DNA of 64,000 nucleotides. Source: Nipponacmea schrenckii. Lineage: Eukaryota > Mollusca > Gastropoda > Lottiidae. Of this stretch, positions 39,201 to 52,019 are shown in pieces. The stretch is from contig CM060200.1 of the NCBI GenBank assembly GCA_030562195.1, positions 12,400,001 to 12,464,000 of the forward strand, given 5' to 3'. Both the position numbers and the translations under genes were made by a program. The notes beneath the pieces are model-generated. The model was given only the letters and a program-made list of their open reading frames with translations. It had not been told where the DNA came from and made no database searches. Each line of letters begins with the position of its first letter. Positions within the stretch are counted from its first letter, which is position 1.

Positions 39201-42200
39201 CATGTACAATGGCATCATAGGAACCATAGCACTTTTACAGACTAAAAAAACAGTCCAGCCTCATAGTTAGATACATAGGAACTGTATAAAGAAACATGTA
39301 AACACTAGTATTATCTGGCTCATGGAAATAAACATTTACACATTTAACATGTAAACAACACTCAATTCTCTTTCAATATACAAATCAACAATGTCATCAC
39401 AATCAAGACATCTTGTGCCATTTGTTACTGAGCCAAATTTACAGTCCAATCTAAATGTTATTGATTGTTGATCATTCAAAGTTTATTGGTTTGAATTTTC
39501 TATGAAATTGAATATTTCTCATATGCCGATAAAACTTAAGATGTGATTTCTGTACCAGCTGCCTTATAGAATAAAGCTTTATTAACAACAATGTCTATAA
39601 TGTTGCGGGTGCTTTTTGATGAAAGTCTGTTTTGATCCTAAGGATTACAGCTGAAATTTAGTTCTTCAGGTAGATAATCATGAAAAACATTTTGAACTTG
39701 TCATTCTTTTTAACTCTGTATTTGTGTCTCAAGTCAGGTGTTTCTTTTGTCTAGTGCAAAACAGTTTTTTCAAAACCATTAATTTGAAGAAGGAATTTTT
39801 TGACGTCTGTTTTATTGCCAACTTTGAAAATTTATGTAACAAATTGGAAAATTACCCCAATTCTGCTGATATATTGAGATAAAGAAACAACTGTTACAAT
39901 CATTCAATTAGACATTGTTAGAATTTAAAGATAAGCCCTTCTTAAAATGTATATAATTTAAGCTTTCCCTGTACATGTACCATTACAAATATTGGAGATT
40001 GCTTTGAACAGCTATAGTATAGGCTCCTCCATGAATAAGTTTGAGCTGTGCTGTCTTTTTTCCAATGTTCCATTTTCAACATATTCTTTGATTAATTTGA
40101 CCTAATGAACTTCCTGCTGTATTCAGTGCTTTAAGCATGTCCCTCAGTCCCAACTTGCGCTAAATTTATAAATATCTATATGATTATTCAAAGGAATCAA
40201 ACTCAAAGGATATTTGACCCAATCTAATAACAGGTGTCCGTCAGTTAGGTCACAGTTTGTTTCTGTACCCCTCTCTACTTTGCTAAAACAGTTTGGTTTC
40301 AAATGATTTAAAATATCCTTTTTCTTTTTTTCAGGAATACTCTATATTCTTTAAGTCTGGATGATATCTCTGATAAAACTAAAGTTAAAAGACAAGATTT
40401 AAGTCCCAATAGTCGAGATGTTAGACGATGTTACATTCAAGGAAAAACCGAGGTAAGTCACTTTAGAGTTATCTCCCATTTAGTTTGCTAACTGTTGACT
40501 GCTGCTCAGGGCTATTTGATGCAGTTGATTTGATAGGGGTGAAATGAGGGAAATTCGTGCCTTGGACAGAAAGTGATTTTTGGACACAATGAATGCTAGA
40601 TAATACTTGAAAAACATGTGCTGAAATAGTTTTAGAAGTTAAAAGACAACAGACAATAATCAGTCTATGAATCAAATAGAGATTTGCAAACAGTGATTTA
40701 TATTTTTTTTTTTTCTTCAGATGCCAGATTGTCAAAGTCATGTGAAATTTATAGCAACCAATATTAGTTCACCAAATACTTTATTTGTGTGTGCGACAGG
40801 AGCTTACAGTCCTAAAAGTTATCAAATTAATGTAAGTCATCAATATATTCAGCTTCTCTCTAATACTATTGTTAATCAGTACTAAATAATCACTATGCAG
40901 CAAATCTAAAAGAATAGAGCTCAAATTGAAGTATAAATGCAATACATGTAGCCTACTATGGAGCCTTATTTGACATTTCAGTTCCTGAGAAAATATATAA
41001 TTTTTTTTAAATTTTCAGATATTTGAACTATGCGTTGCAATAGCTAGAGTTATGCCCCTTTCCATTTGTACACCCGTTGACTTTAATATTTTTTCAAGTT
41101 GAGGCATTCGTGTCATGCTGATTACGAAGCGAGTTTGAAGAACTCAATGGTATCTTAAGCACATTGCTTGTTAGTAGTTGCATTTCTGAGTAAAATTTGG
41201 TAACCAATACAATATTATTTATGCAGCAATATAAGAAACAATGAAGTAACTACAGAAACATTGTAAATACTTTCAGATCCAGTATAATAAACTTTCCATA
41301 CAGTCTGAGGTTAGTGGTATAGGAATGTGTCCTTATGATCCTTTTGACAATGCTACAGCTGTCCTAGTGGGTAAGTATCAATGGTTAACACCTCTAATGA
41401 TCTGCTTAATTTTTGACTTTTGGGAGCAGGGGTAGTTCTTGTGGTAATTTTTTTCTCTAAGATTTCTGATCATTCAGTAGGAAAGGTCAAAATATTTTTT
41501 TCTTAAAAACAATCCCAAAGAAAAGTAGATGGTATCGCATGAAATTCCAAGTGAATAAATCATATAAACATTATAACAAACTTCTATTAATTTTCAATCA
41601 TTTATTTCATAGAAAATGACAATCCTGGCAATGTAGCAGCCTTATATTCTGGTACTGTCACAGACTTCATTAAAGCTGATCCTCTGATATTCAGACCAGC
41701 TCTGTATCATAGAAATGGTGCCCAATCAGCTGCTTATGTTAGAACGTTACGAAATGATCGTAAATGGCTCAATGGTAGGTAATATTATGCCCTTGGGAAA
41801 CTGACCTGTTAGTATCAACCGTGACAAAATTACCCCCACTGAACACTGCATGGTGTAAACTGTCTTCAAAAGCAGAAGAAAATTGACATATAAAACTCCA
41901 TTGAATAACATTCCAATGGACTTTGGACAGGATGTAAGTTTGATACACCATGTGCTGCAGACTATGGGACAGTGGAAATGGCAAAAACATTAATGTCTTG
42001 GACTGTATTCGATAAACATTCAATCAAGTTGTACTAGCGCTCCCCATCGAGTCATCTGTTAATGTGGTCTTGAAGCGTTATTCCTTACCATAGACAGTGA
42101 ACAGTATAATATTTGGGTGTTTTTTTAAATTTGATTTTATTGTGTTTTAGAACCTCAGTTTGTGGGATCATTTGATGTGGGACAACAAGTTTATTTCTTT

Positions 42201-45200
42201 CTGAGAGAGGTGGCATTAGAGTACCAAAACTGTGGTAAAAAGATCTATTCTAGAATTGCCAGAATCTGTAAGGTGAGTTATATATGCAGGAAATCTTACT
42301 GGACTCAAATGTCTCCTGCCTCATTATCCAAGTACTGTATTGTTATGATTAGTGTTTTTTTTAGTAGAATTTTAGATTTCATAACAATTGTCATATATAA
42401 AATCCCAAATTATTTTTCCACACATTAGTATCTTGATTGTAGAATAGTGATTCTCAACCGGGGTCCATGGACCCACAATTTGGGGGAACTTGATAGAAAG
42501 GGGGAATACCTGGGTGAGGGGGTTAATTGGAGAATGACTGAAAACTGGGGAATATACTTCGAACTATAAGCTTCAAGAGAGATAAACATGTTTTGGTGAT
42601 TGATCACCAAGGAACTTTGTTTGAATTCTTGTATTGCGGTGTGTATTGTGTTTCCAGAGGCAAATTTGAGCTTATCCAAAATAAGCTGGTGTCTGGAATG
42701 GTCTCGGATGCACAGAAATAATGATTATTATCAAAATGACTCTTGCCCTCTGCGGTCACTCAACCACCAAAAGTCGGAGGGAAGGTTACCACACATTTCG
42801 TCAAGGTGGGGAATCTCATAAAAAAAAGGTTGTGAAGCACTGATATAGACTCTTTATAAAATACAGATAGCTTAAGTTGAGCTGTGCAGATTTGTTATAA
42901 TGATATTAAGATAAATGAATCTTTTGATTCGACAGTTTAAAACTGAAATTGAGGCTACTGTCTGTAATGCAAATCCAATGTTTTATTTTAGAATGATCGA
43001 GGAGGTAAAGCAGTATTAAATAACGTATGGACCTCATTTCAAAAAGCCAGATTAAATTGTTCTATACCTGGAGAATATCCATACTATTTTGATGAAATAC
43101 GTAAGTTTTTTTAGTAATTATTATGATGTTAGTAGTGAACTCTTGGTAATTGATTGGAATGATTTGGCAATTTGGCCTAAGAATATTTTAAAGTATGATT
43201 TGTGGCTAAGACCGAAATAAAAGATGACAAAGAAAAAATACAATATCAGAATTTGTCTTGGTTTTTCCTAGACTTAAGGCGACCCTGATGAATATCAAAT
43301 CTTTTGATTAACATTTAGAAGAAGATAGAACTTTATACAACACTATTGTGGTTATACTACTTTTCTTTAATTTAAGCAACGTTTAAGATCACATACAGGA
43401 ATCTTTATCAAGACAAATTTCTTGGTTTGCATTTTAATTATTTTAAGATGTGATTTTTCAGAGGATGTTTACACTGTGGATGGACTGACATTTTATGGTT
43501 TATTTACAACTAACATGTAAGTGTATAAAGTTTATTTTTAAAGGTTTTTTCTTATTATACTGTTGAAACAAAATAAATTAGACTTCTAAGACAATATTGG
43601 CCATTCGTAGTATGTCATGTGAGACTGATTTTTTGATAACAACCATGAATTGTGGGATAGCTAAACCCAAAGTAGTGGCAGATGATGGCCACTTTTGGTT
43701 TCCCAATACCATCATGGTCATCAAAAAGGGTCCAACATAACATGCTTTGATAAGTAGAATACAACTGCCCCAAAGAAAATTGCATCTAGACAGTTAAAAA
43801 ACTTAACATCTTAACTTGTGTCTTTCACACTTTTATTGTCAACAAATCTATAGGTAACTTGGAGTTGAAAACTGAGCTCTGTTTGTGGTTTACATTCACA
43901 GGGTTAATTTGTTTTTATTATATATCTATTTGTTCTGTTTCAGAAATGGTTTAACAGCTTCAGCCATCTGTGCATACTCTGTAACAGAGATCGAGAAAGC
44001 CTTTAATGGACCCTTTAAAGATCAGTATCATAATAAAGGCAACTGGTTACCTGTTCCAGAAACTGATGTCCCTTATCCTAGACCAGGCAATGTAAGTCAG
44101 CAGAAATTCTTATATCTGCTCAAAATTGGACCTTAAATTTTCATGTTTGATTGTGTTTGATAGCACAGTGTGATTTTTCTAGTCTTTATATGTCAATTTT
44201 TAGGCACTGGTAGTTTGTACCATTCTGATTCAAGTTTGTGGTCTGTGGTTCCCATGTTCCATATAAATCTGAATAGTAGTCTTATCTTGTCTAGTCTTAC
44301 TGTATAAACAGAAACCATATCTTTGGATTCAAAATGGGCATTATGAAAAAAGGAAACAAATAGAGTGTTTATTACAATACAATGACTAGAAAAACTCTTC
44401 TTATTTCCTCTCATTTATAATCTGTATGTTAGTAACAGAAAGATTTTAAAAAATGAAGCCCAATGAATATGTCTGCTCCCAATATATATTCTTGCAATTA
44501 AACTCAGTCTGATTCTTTACATGACAATAAAATGATTGGTTACGTCTAACAAGAGTGGTCGCAGATCCTAATCTCTGTCAGCATGTGAAAACATGATGAC
44601 CTAGAATAAGTCAGCTTCACTCATTATTCAACTTAACCCATCTGTAAATGAGTACAGATAATCCAATGACCAACTAGTAAAAAGGATATGTTGTGAATAT
44701 TAGTTTTTTATCCTTGTAAAATATAGTTTTATGTCTTTCTTTTTGCATAATGAACATGGTACTATGTTCATATCATTTATATTGAAATACATTTTGATGT
44801 CTTTTTTCATTTCAGTGTTCAATCCAGGATTCAAGGTCTCTACCAGATCGTGTTATCAACTTTGTTAAAGACAGACCATTGATGGACAAAGCTGTAAATC
44901 AACAGTTTGGGAGACCTATATTCTATAAAGGCAACTGTTTAATGTTAAGATTAGCTGTTGAAGCTAATGTTTCTGGCAATGGTGAAATGGTCTTCTATAC
45001 TGCTAGTAGTAAGTATATTTGTCTCTTATACTGAGTGACGTTGAAGGGAATAGTGTTGCGTTATCCCACAATTAGTATTGTTATCAAGAAACAGGTTTAC
45101 ATAGCACATTTTCATTGGTTAAAATGAACATCTTTAGAATAGGAGTGAGGTATAAATCTTGTTAAATTACAATTAAGGTGAAAAGTATTATAAAAAAGTT

Positions 45201-48096
45201 ACAAAAAGCCCTGTCAATTTAATTTGAGGCTTAAAGAGCTTTTGAAATTGACAAACCTCATCATAAGGATTAAGTGTCCTATGGACTTTGCTTTTGCCAT
45301 TGTATGTCATTTTTGGAATGATATCTTATCACACAGGAGCAAGGAAAACTTGTTGATGCGCACACCATGCCTTCTCAAATACAGTTTGGACTTTCTGACT
45401 TGCTGCATTTGTTTTAACAGCTACAACTGAATTTTAACATAATCGTGTCTTTCTAGATACTGGATTAGTCTACAAGATATTTGTCAAACCATCTCAATCA
45501 GTATTAGAAGCACCCAAATCTATCTTATCAACCACATATAATCCATTTGAACAACCTACACCAGTATGGAGTATGAGTTTACATGTAAGTATTTACAATA
45601 TATATATAATTTTGTTTGTTTTAAGTTGAATCTTGATTCCCAAAAAGGTGAATCTCAAATATTTCTCTGGGAATCTTAAGAACCTCATTTGAAAAAAGCT
45701 GATTAAAATTTGCCATAATATGGTAATTAAAGAAAAGAGACACCTCCAATTATATTATGCAAAAATTTTGCAAGAACTTATTGCTGTTAAATATGTCTAA
45801 CTTTTACATTGGGGAGCTCAATAGATTAGTTCTGCATGTTTAGGATTTAAAACAACGGTTTCAATAAAACAAGTTAGACTTGCACATGGGTCGAAAAAAT
45901 AGTAAGGGTAGACAGACAGACAAACAGACAGACGAGGAAAGGGACAATTTGGAAAGTGACATAACAATTGCAGAGTAACAGACGGAACTTGTTCAGAGAT
46001 CACCAATCGCGTGCCACCCCACCTATGTTACTACCATTCTGTATGTTTTAATATCAAATATGTGTTCTTGATGATTTCAGAATGAATATGTCTATCTTGG
46101 TACAGATACATCAGTTGTACAACTCAATGTGTTAACTTGTGATAGATACACTAAAATAGATCTCTGTATATTTGATCCATATTGTGGTTGGAATGAAATT
46201 AAAAATGAATGTGTGGCAATCAAAGATAAAAATACTCAAAGGTATGCCATAGTTTTGAAAGTATTATTTGCTCATTTGCTCAATCCTTCAGATGCATGAC
46301 CTTAGCCCTCGGTTTCCAAAAACAGCTGTCCTGATGAGGCTTTCATACCTGAAATGTGTTGGGAACTTAAAATAACTTCTTGTCATTTTGGTCTGCTGAT
46401 ACTTTGCTTTAACTAATACCTAAGTCAGAAATGGAAAATTTCAGCTAAGTAATGATTTTGTCATGAATTGATTGCTTTGAGCATCAGTTGCCTCCCTTTA
46501 GTGTGCTTTTCAATTCAAACTTGTATTATTCTTTACAAATAACTTTTCACTTCAGCTTAATAACCTATAAAGATATTGATATGACTATACCATTAGAAAA
46601 TGCCATAGAAAATGCTTTAAGCTCTCCATTGTACGGTAAGTAAAGAAAAGCCATTTGTACTAAATTCTTTAAAACTTGATCAATTTTTTTTACATTATTA
46701 TATATTGTTATTACTTTTTTAGTATTTTGTGTTCTTATTTTGTTATTAAATTTTTATTATATTGTTATTACATGTATATTGTAAAAGATGTCCAAGAGGT
46801 CAAATGTTTCTGGACTACCTGAGAAACTGAACTAGATTATGACAACAGTATTGCTATTACTATTTAACTCTTCAATTTGCAATAGTGAGGTAGTTAACTA
46901 AATACAGTTATCTGAAATTGTCAGATCAACAGGTATAGAATGTGAAATCAGAATAGTTCAATTAGTAACTGAATATTTGTTATCCCCTTTCACATTTTTT
47001 TAACGTACATGGTCTTTTTTTCAGAATCAAAAGAATTAAGAAGATCTGCGGGTCATTCCCTTTCATTAAAAGTGGATTTTAAACTCCATATTAGTGGAAC
47101 TGTTATCTGGACAAAGAACGACTCCAAGCTATCTAGTCCCAGACATATTTTAGCTCAAGATAATTCACTAATTATACCAGAGATAACAGTATCTGATGAG
47201 GGGAGATATAAAGCTATAGATAATCAAGAACGAGTTGTAGCTGAATATATTGTTGTTGTTGATTCTTGTAAGTTTTTCGTGAAATTTTGTTTCCATTTGT
47301 CTCATTGAGACCCCTTTATAATACTTTTGAACAATGTACCAACCTTGTCCAAATATGGGATCTTATCTAAGCCTTTTATGGTACTTTCTGTTTATTAGTA
47401 GTACCCATGTCCAAAGTTCAAAGTACTATTTGTTTCCAAATCTCAAGTCTTATATTGGGCCTTTATGGTACTTTCTGTTTATAAGTAGTACCCATGTCCA
47501 AAGTTCAAAGTACTATTTGTTTCCAAATCTAGATACTTTTATAGGCCCTTGTTGGTTATTCCGTATTCTAGCAGTACCCATTTTCAAATTGTACCATAAG
47601 TGTCCCAATTCTGTGCACTTTTTGGTACTCTCTGTTTATAAAAAGTAGCCTTAAGCAAAGTTCATGTGTGTCTTAAACCAAGAGGATGTCTAGTATGCCA
47701 TCTTTAAAAACCTTCAATTCTTTTAATTAAACCCTTGAAATTTTACTTCAGCTAAAGAAGATATAGAACAAAGATGGATACAGAAATTTGATGAGTGGTG
47801 TCAAGAATTTGAAAGATATCAAAATGATATTAGAACTTGGGTATGTGTAACCATTATACTGAAATTTCAGGAATATCTTAAACTGGGAATATAACTTGTT
47901 TAAATACGGAAACGCAGTTCAACCAAATGAAATCTGTTTCTCATCAAACATCTGATATTGCTCGAAGACCAGGTTTTGCAGTACACATAGCTAATATATT
48001 AACTTATTGTTTTTACTTTTATAATTTCAGGAAAAACAATGCACATCCTGTTGTGATGACCCATCTAATGCCATTTCGAATTTTGGCGGCAAGTGA
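30207..48096 (+). CDS. Sema2A: Class-2 secreted semaphorin, 5' partial, 16 exons
   Basis: Exons: 30207-30309, 40335-40452, 40721-40831, 41277-41370, 41613-41774, 42151-42272, 42992-43100, 43462-43516, 43944-44091, 44816-45008, 45457-45584, 46081-46241, 46556-46635, 47025-47267, 47752-47840, 48031-48096. All have GT/AG ends and matching phases, giving 659 residues plus a stop. Sema domain (about 1-465) hallmarks are [57 protein letters not shown] and [13 protein letters not shown]. The PSI domain carries DPYCGW (479-484). An Ig-like domain (528-609) and a short tail ending CTSCCDD follow. There is no transmembrane segment, as expected for class 2, a secreted axon-guidance ligand for plexins. 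The first exon starts with a phase-1 junction, so about 50-60 N-terminal residues including the signal peptide are missing; I did not find them upstream. The Ig domain lacks both canonical cysteines and the PSI domain is cysteine-poor, so this may be a diverged paralogue. Class assignment rests on motif recall, not alignment. Confidence 0.9.
33610..34350. repeat. 155-bp tandem array, about 5 units
   Basis: The unit contains TTGCAAGGACAGTGATATTA, AATTAAACTGGGCCATATTG and TTTAGAACAGAAGTGTTGAA. The last two units (period exactly 155 bp from 34041 to 34196) appear identical, while the earlier ones are diverged. The array lies within the long semaphorin intron. Confidence 0.9.
34640..34925 (+). 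mobile_element. SINE family A copy, degenerate
   Basis: CTATGGCTGAGTAAGTAAGA is a weak box A-like head. TGCTACAGGATCTGTATGTT, GATGCCCGTTTTCATTTGCC and GGAGGTAAAACTTGTTTCAT follow the family A order. Confidence 0.55.
35396..35520 (-). mobile_element. SINE family B copy
   Basis: AGCAACTTAGGTTCACAG, GATCCTTTCTACCAGCC, TTGATCTTTCCCAGAATATC, CATTTACAGCCCAGTCAACT and AATCAAGGTGAACAG occur in family order. The stretch between CCAGC and TTGATC seen in other copies is deleted. Confidence 0.65.
36660..36975 (-). mobile_element. SINE family A copy, full length with tRNA head
   Basis: This is the best copy. On the - strand it starts near 36975 with TGTCTCAGTGAGTTAGACAC (box A-like) and then GTGTTCAATCCTGG (box B-like). 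It continues through the body and ends in GTAAAACTCCATTTCATTTT followed by an A/T run. The length is about 315 bp. The head marks it as derived from a tRNA with a pol III promoter. Confidence 0.8.
41815..41915 (+). mobile_element. SINE family A 3' fragment in semaphorin intron
   Basis: CACTGCATGGTGTAAACTGT, CTTCAAAAGCAG and ATATAAAACTCCATTGAATA correspond to the last third of family A. It lies between the exons ending at 41774 and starting at 42151. Confidence 0.5.
42445..42842. mobile_element. hAT-like MITE in semaphorin intron (398 bp)
   Basis: The left end is TAGTGATTCTCAACCGGGG. The right end GGTTGTGAAGCACTG reads CAGTGCTTCACAACC in reverse complement. This CAGTG-TTCTCAACC type terminus is characteristic of hAT elements. 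Flanking octamers TTGTAGAA and ATATAGAC match at five of eight positions, so a decayed 8-bp target duplication is possible. The interior has no transposase. Confidence 0.7.
47334..47640. repeat. 87-bp intronic tandem repeat, about 3 units
   Basis: GGTACTTTCTGTTTATTAGT, then AGTACCCATGTCCAAAGTTC, recurs at an 87-bp period with two near-identical units and diverged edges. Because 87 is a multiple of three, a 104-codon frame runs through it. I treat that frame as an artefact because it sits between two well-supported semaphorin exons. Confidence 0.8.
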
Positions 48097-49345
48097 ACAA
48101 AGAAAGAGACGAAATTAAATTAATTTATAGAAATTTAGCTCACTGAAAACCACTGGTCTGTGATATCATTGAACCTCTTATTGTGATTCCATTTGATGTA
48201 TCCAAATATCCATAATTTACTTGTGCATTGGAAACCAAAACTGAAATATGAGGTCACAGTTCACATTATTTGGGACAGGTGTTTGGGTATATTTGATTGA
48301 CAATCAGAACTGTAGAGTTGATTGATATTGATTGATCAATTTATATTTTATGGACAATTAGAAACAAATCAGTTATTTTATAAATTTGGTTAAAGTGGAT
48401 GTCGAAATGGGAACATGAAATGACTTATATTGCTAAATGAATCAGGAAATCTTGCTCTATTAATTGAGCAAAGTGCGATGTGTTTTGTGTTCATTGTTCA
48501 TTAGATGATTATCATTCTCCTAGGTATAGTGGAAGCTTTCATTTACAAACAATAGGCGTGTAATATGGTTAAATGTATATGCTGCTAAATCCAACACTTG
48601 ACTATTGCCAGTGCAAGCTTCAGCTCATGGAGTATGCTTGAGCTGAATGTCAAAAAGAAACACAACTACGCAAATCTTAGTGTTAGCAAGGTTTAAATGC
48701 ATTTATGAATGTCATAATATTCAACTACGCGAGATCTGACTCTGAACAAATCAAGGACTTTTAATGGTGCTGTTCAGTATTGAGCCAATACTTGATTATT
48801 TAATGCATAAATGATGTGAACATTTTGTTTTTGTACAATGAACATTATATTTACAGTGTATGTATTGTAAATATGTAAATGTTTTTTACCATCCCAGAAT
48901 AGTAAAAGTTTGTGTATATTTATTTACATACAGAAATAGCTGTAAATAATTTGTGATTTTTTTAGAGTTTACTAAGAAGTTTTTGAATGTAGCTGTTTTT
49001 GAACGTTTCTTCCCGAAATGAAATAAGTTAAGTTGAGATATTTGCGCACATCTGGGTCTGATTGAAAACACAAACACGATCATTCCATTATATTTTAGGT
49101 AGTTGAAGCAGTAATCAAAACGATAAAATAAGGTGTATAGTTTCTATGACAATTGATTCTACCTTTAAAATAAAATGGTCTCTTTGTGTTTATGTATCTT
49201 TTTTAGACCCAGATGTACATTAACATCTTACTCATCAACAGTCTACCATTTCCTTAAGTTATCATATAGAGACTATTTTGGTTTTTATGCTAAACTGTTT
49301 AATGTCATTAATGAAATAAAGTCACGTATTTTTTACTGAAGGATC
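48097..49345 (+). other. Probable semaphorin 3' UTR
   Basis: About 1.2 kb without splice-supported coding sequence runs from the semaphorin stop to AATAAA at 49315. A weaker AATAAA lies at 49169. The extent is inferred from signals only; transcript reads would settle it. Confidence 0.5.
49315..49320 (+). terminator. Candidate polyadenylation signal (semaphorin)
   Basis: AATAAA in the context ATGAAATAAAGTCACG, about 1.2 kb after the semaphorin stop. An alternative AATAAA lies at 49169. Confidence 0.45.
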
Positions 49346-49766
49346 CACTAACTATTTAATATTGAAGTATATTTTACCAGGACTTAATTAACAAATATGG
49401 AGAGATCACTCTTAGTGTCCAGTGTTTTTTTTTATAAAGTTATACATGGAAATTCAGGGTTATTTAGATTTAAGTCAAATTTTGGAATGATGTGGAACCA
49501 TAGAGCTCTTGTGCTACACAGCAGAGTCTGTAACTTGTTACCTTTTTTGTCACTGTCTATAATGTGCACCACTAGTTTGTCCAGAGCTTATTTAAGGTAT
49601 ACAAACTTATGCATCATACACACATGTATATGGTATTGAAATAACACCTATATGTTTTAGATAACATGTATTTTCAAGCTCCATGAATATTGTTACTAAT
49701 ACTTAATGAGAGGTCTAACTTTTTAAAAAGTCTATTGAAGTTTTATATTAAAAAGAAAAGAAACAA

Positions 49767-49905
49767 ATATATTTAACAAGGATAACAACTTAGTTTCACA
49801 AGTCTGCTGTGACAGGGATCCTTTCTACCGGCTGGTCCTTGGCCAAACCTCTTGGCATTGATCTTTCCTGGATTATCCGTACCCATTTACAGCTGTTCAG
49901 TCATA
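49767..49905 (-). mobile_element. SINE family B copy
   Basis: TTTAACAAGGATAACAACTT, GACAGGGATCCTTTCTACCG, GGCCAAACCTCTTGGCATTG, CTGGATTATCCGTACCC and ATTTACAGCTG are close to the 6228 and 23712 copies. It is truncated before the TTCAAGGTGATCA block. Confidence 0.7.
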
Positions 49906-51070
49906 CAAACATTCTTTGAATGAAATTTGAATGAAAATATTCTGGAAATATTTCATAAAGAATTAATGTAATGTAGAACTATTTATTATAACTATGTAAA
50001 TAACTGTAAAATTAAATGAGGAGTAATGTGTTTGTTTTCCTTATTTTAAACATAATAGTTGCAATATTTCAAACAATCTTGTTGGAGATCAATATTTTTA
50101 TTATTAATTCATCAATCAAATGAAAGGAATCAATAAGGGCCTTGTATGTATTTTGCTCTACTTATTTCTTTAGTTTTCACAATGTTAAATTTCAGTTGGT
50201 ATATTAGGATCTGTGGTATATCTATTACTTGTTGTAATAACATCATAGTTATTTTACTCTGGAATTAGACATACCATTGACTGGATATCAGAAGTTACTG
50301 ATAGGAGTCAAGATTTTGAAAAACTACTATGGAACCATTTGACTTGTATATTACTTCTCATAAAAATGGTTTTAGATGTTATAAGGGATAATTTCCTATA
50401 GAAGCACTGGCCTAGTTCACAAGTAGAGATTATGAATTCAAATATAATAACAAATCCATTTATTAAAAAAATACTAACCCTTGAAGAGATTAACAAGGTA
50501 AACATATAATTAAAATATGCAAAGTGAAAATGGTTTTAGGGAATATGGTTTGAAAATATTAGATATTACATACTAGAATTCTATTTTCACTTAATGTATT
50601 CATGAAAAACAAGTAAAATGGTAGTGTTAAGTACTGCTTTATCTTAAACATAGTAATCATTGCATTATACATGCTTGCTTGTCATACTTGAAGCAATAAT
50701 CACAGTAAATTGTTTTAATGACTTCCTTCAACACAAGTGATTAAACTTACTGAAAGAATTGAATAAGTGTTGGTTAATGAGAGGTAACTTTTTAAATAAA
50801 ATCCATTTAAACCCATAACTTTAATTTGTTGTGTATATGTGATGCGTTCCACAATGAGTGTTGTCCATCCATTTATTATTAACATGGTAATGTAAATAAA
50901 AGAAGAAAACTAATATCAATTGTTATATTTTTATTATCTCATTCTAATCAGGTTTCTGTAATACATAGCTTGTTACAGATATATTATACTGTTTCGCCTA
51001 ATGATATCAGTATGTGAAGTTATTACACAATTCTTCAGCATTTTGAATAAATTCTTGCCATAAAACCCAA
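49906..51070. other. Intergenic, no feature supported
   Basis: AT-rich sequence with frames no longer than 65 codons and no recognisable element. Confidence 0.5.
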
Positions 51071-51074
51071 ATAT

Positions 51075-52015
51075 ACAGACTTATTACAGTAAAATTCTAT
51101 ATAGACAGTAAACCCAAATATATAGAGACTATTACAGTAACATTCTATATAGTGTACATAAATATAGAGACTATTACAGTAACATTCTATATAGATAGTG
51201 TACATGTACCTCAATATATATAGAGACTATTGCAGTAACATTCTATATAGTGTACCTAAATATAGAGACTATTACAGTAACATTCTATATAGACAGTAAA
51301 CCCATATATAGAGACTATTTCAGTAGCATTTTATATAGACAGTAAAACCCAATATATATAGAGACTATTGCAGTAACATTCTATATAGTGTACCTAAATA
51401 GAGAGACTATTACAGTAACATTCTATATAGACAGTAAACCCCAATATATAGAGACTATTACAGTAACATTCTATATAGACAGTAAACCCATATATAGAGA
51501 CTATTTCAGTAGCATTCTATATAGACAGTAAACCCCAATATATATAGAGACTATTACAGTTATATTCTATATAGACAGTAAACCCATATATAGAGACTAT
51601 TTCAGTAACATTCTATATAGATAGTGTACATGTACCTCAATATATATAGAGACTATTGCAGTAACATTCTATATAGTGTACCTAAATAGAGAGACTATTA
51701 CAGTAACATTCTATATAGACAGTAAACCCCAATATATATAGAGACTATTACAGTAACATTCTATATAGACAGTAAACCCATATACTGAGACTATTTCAGT
51801 AGCATTCTATATAGACAGTAAACCCCAATATATATAGAGACTATTACAGTTATATTCTATATAGACAGTGAACCCCAATATATATAGAGACTATTTCAGT
51901 AGCATTCTATATAGACAGTAAACCCCAATATATATAGAGAATATTACAGTTATATTCTATATAGTCAGTGTACCCCATTATATAGAGACTATTACAGTAA
52001 TATTCTATATAAAAA
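51075..52015. repeat. 45-50-bp satellite-like array with higher-order units
   Basis: The basic unit is TATAGAGACTATTACAGTAA, CATTCTATATAGACAGTAAA, CCCAATA, in about 19-20 copies. Variants (GTGTACCTAAATA, GTGTACATGTACCTC, TTTCAGTAGCATT) recur in the same order about 430 bp apart (compare 51186 with 51615), so several-unit blocks have been duplicated. Confidence 0.9.
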
Positions 52016-52019
52016 GTGT

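Larger units (their letters stand above)
30310..40334. other. Long semaphorin intron, about 10 kb
   Basis: It is bounded by a GTAAG donor and a TTTTTTTCAG acceptor, both matching codon phase 2. Overlapping 138- and 110-codon + frames at 30849-31398 are T-rich and show no domain. It contains the 155-bp array and SINE copies listed separately. Confidence 0.85.

Noticed and set aside
47334..47648. 104-codon frame between semaphorin exons
   Set aside because: It runs through an 87-bp tandem repeat within an intron; the period is a multiple of three.
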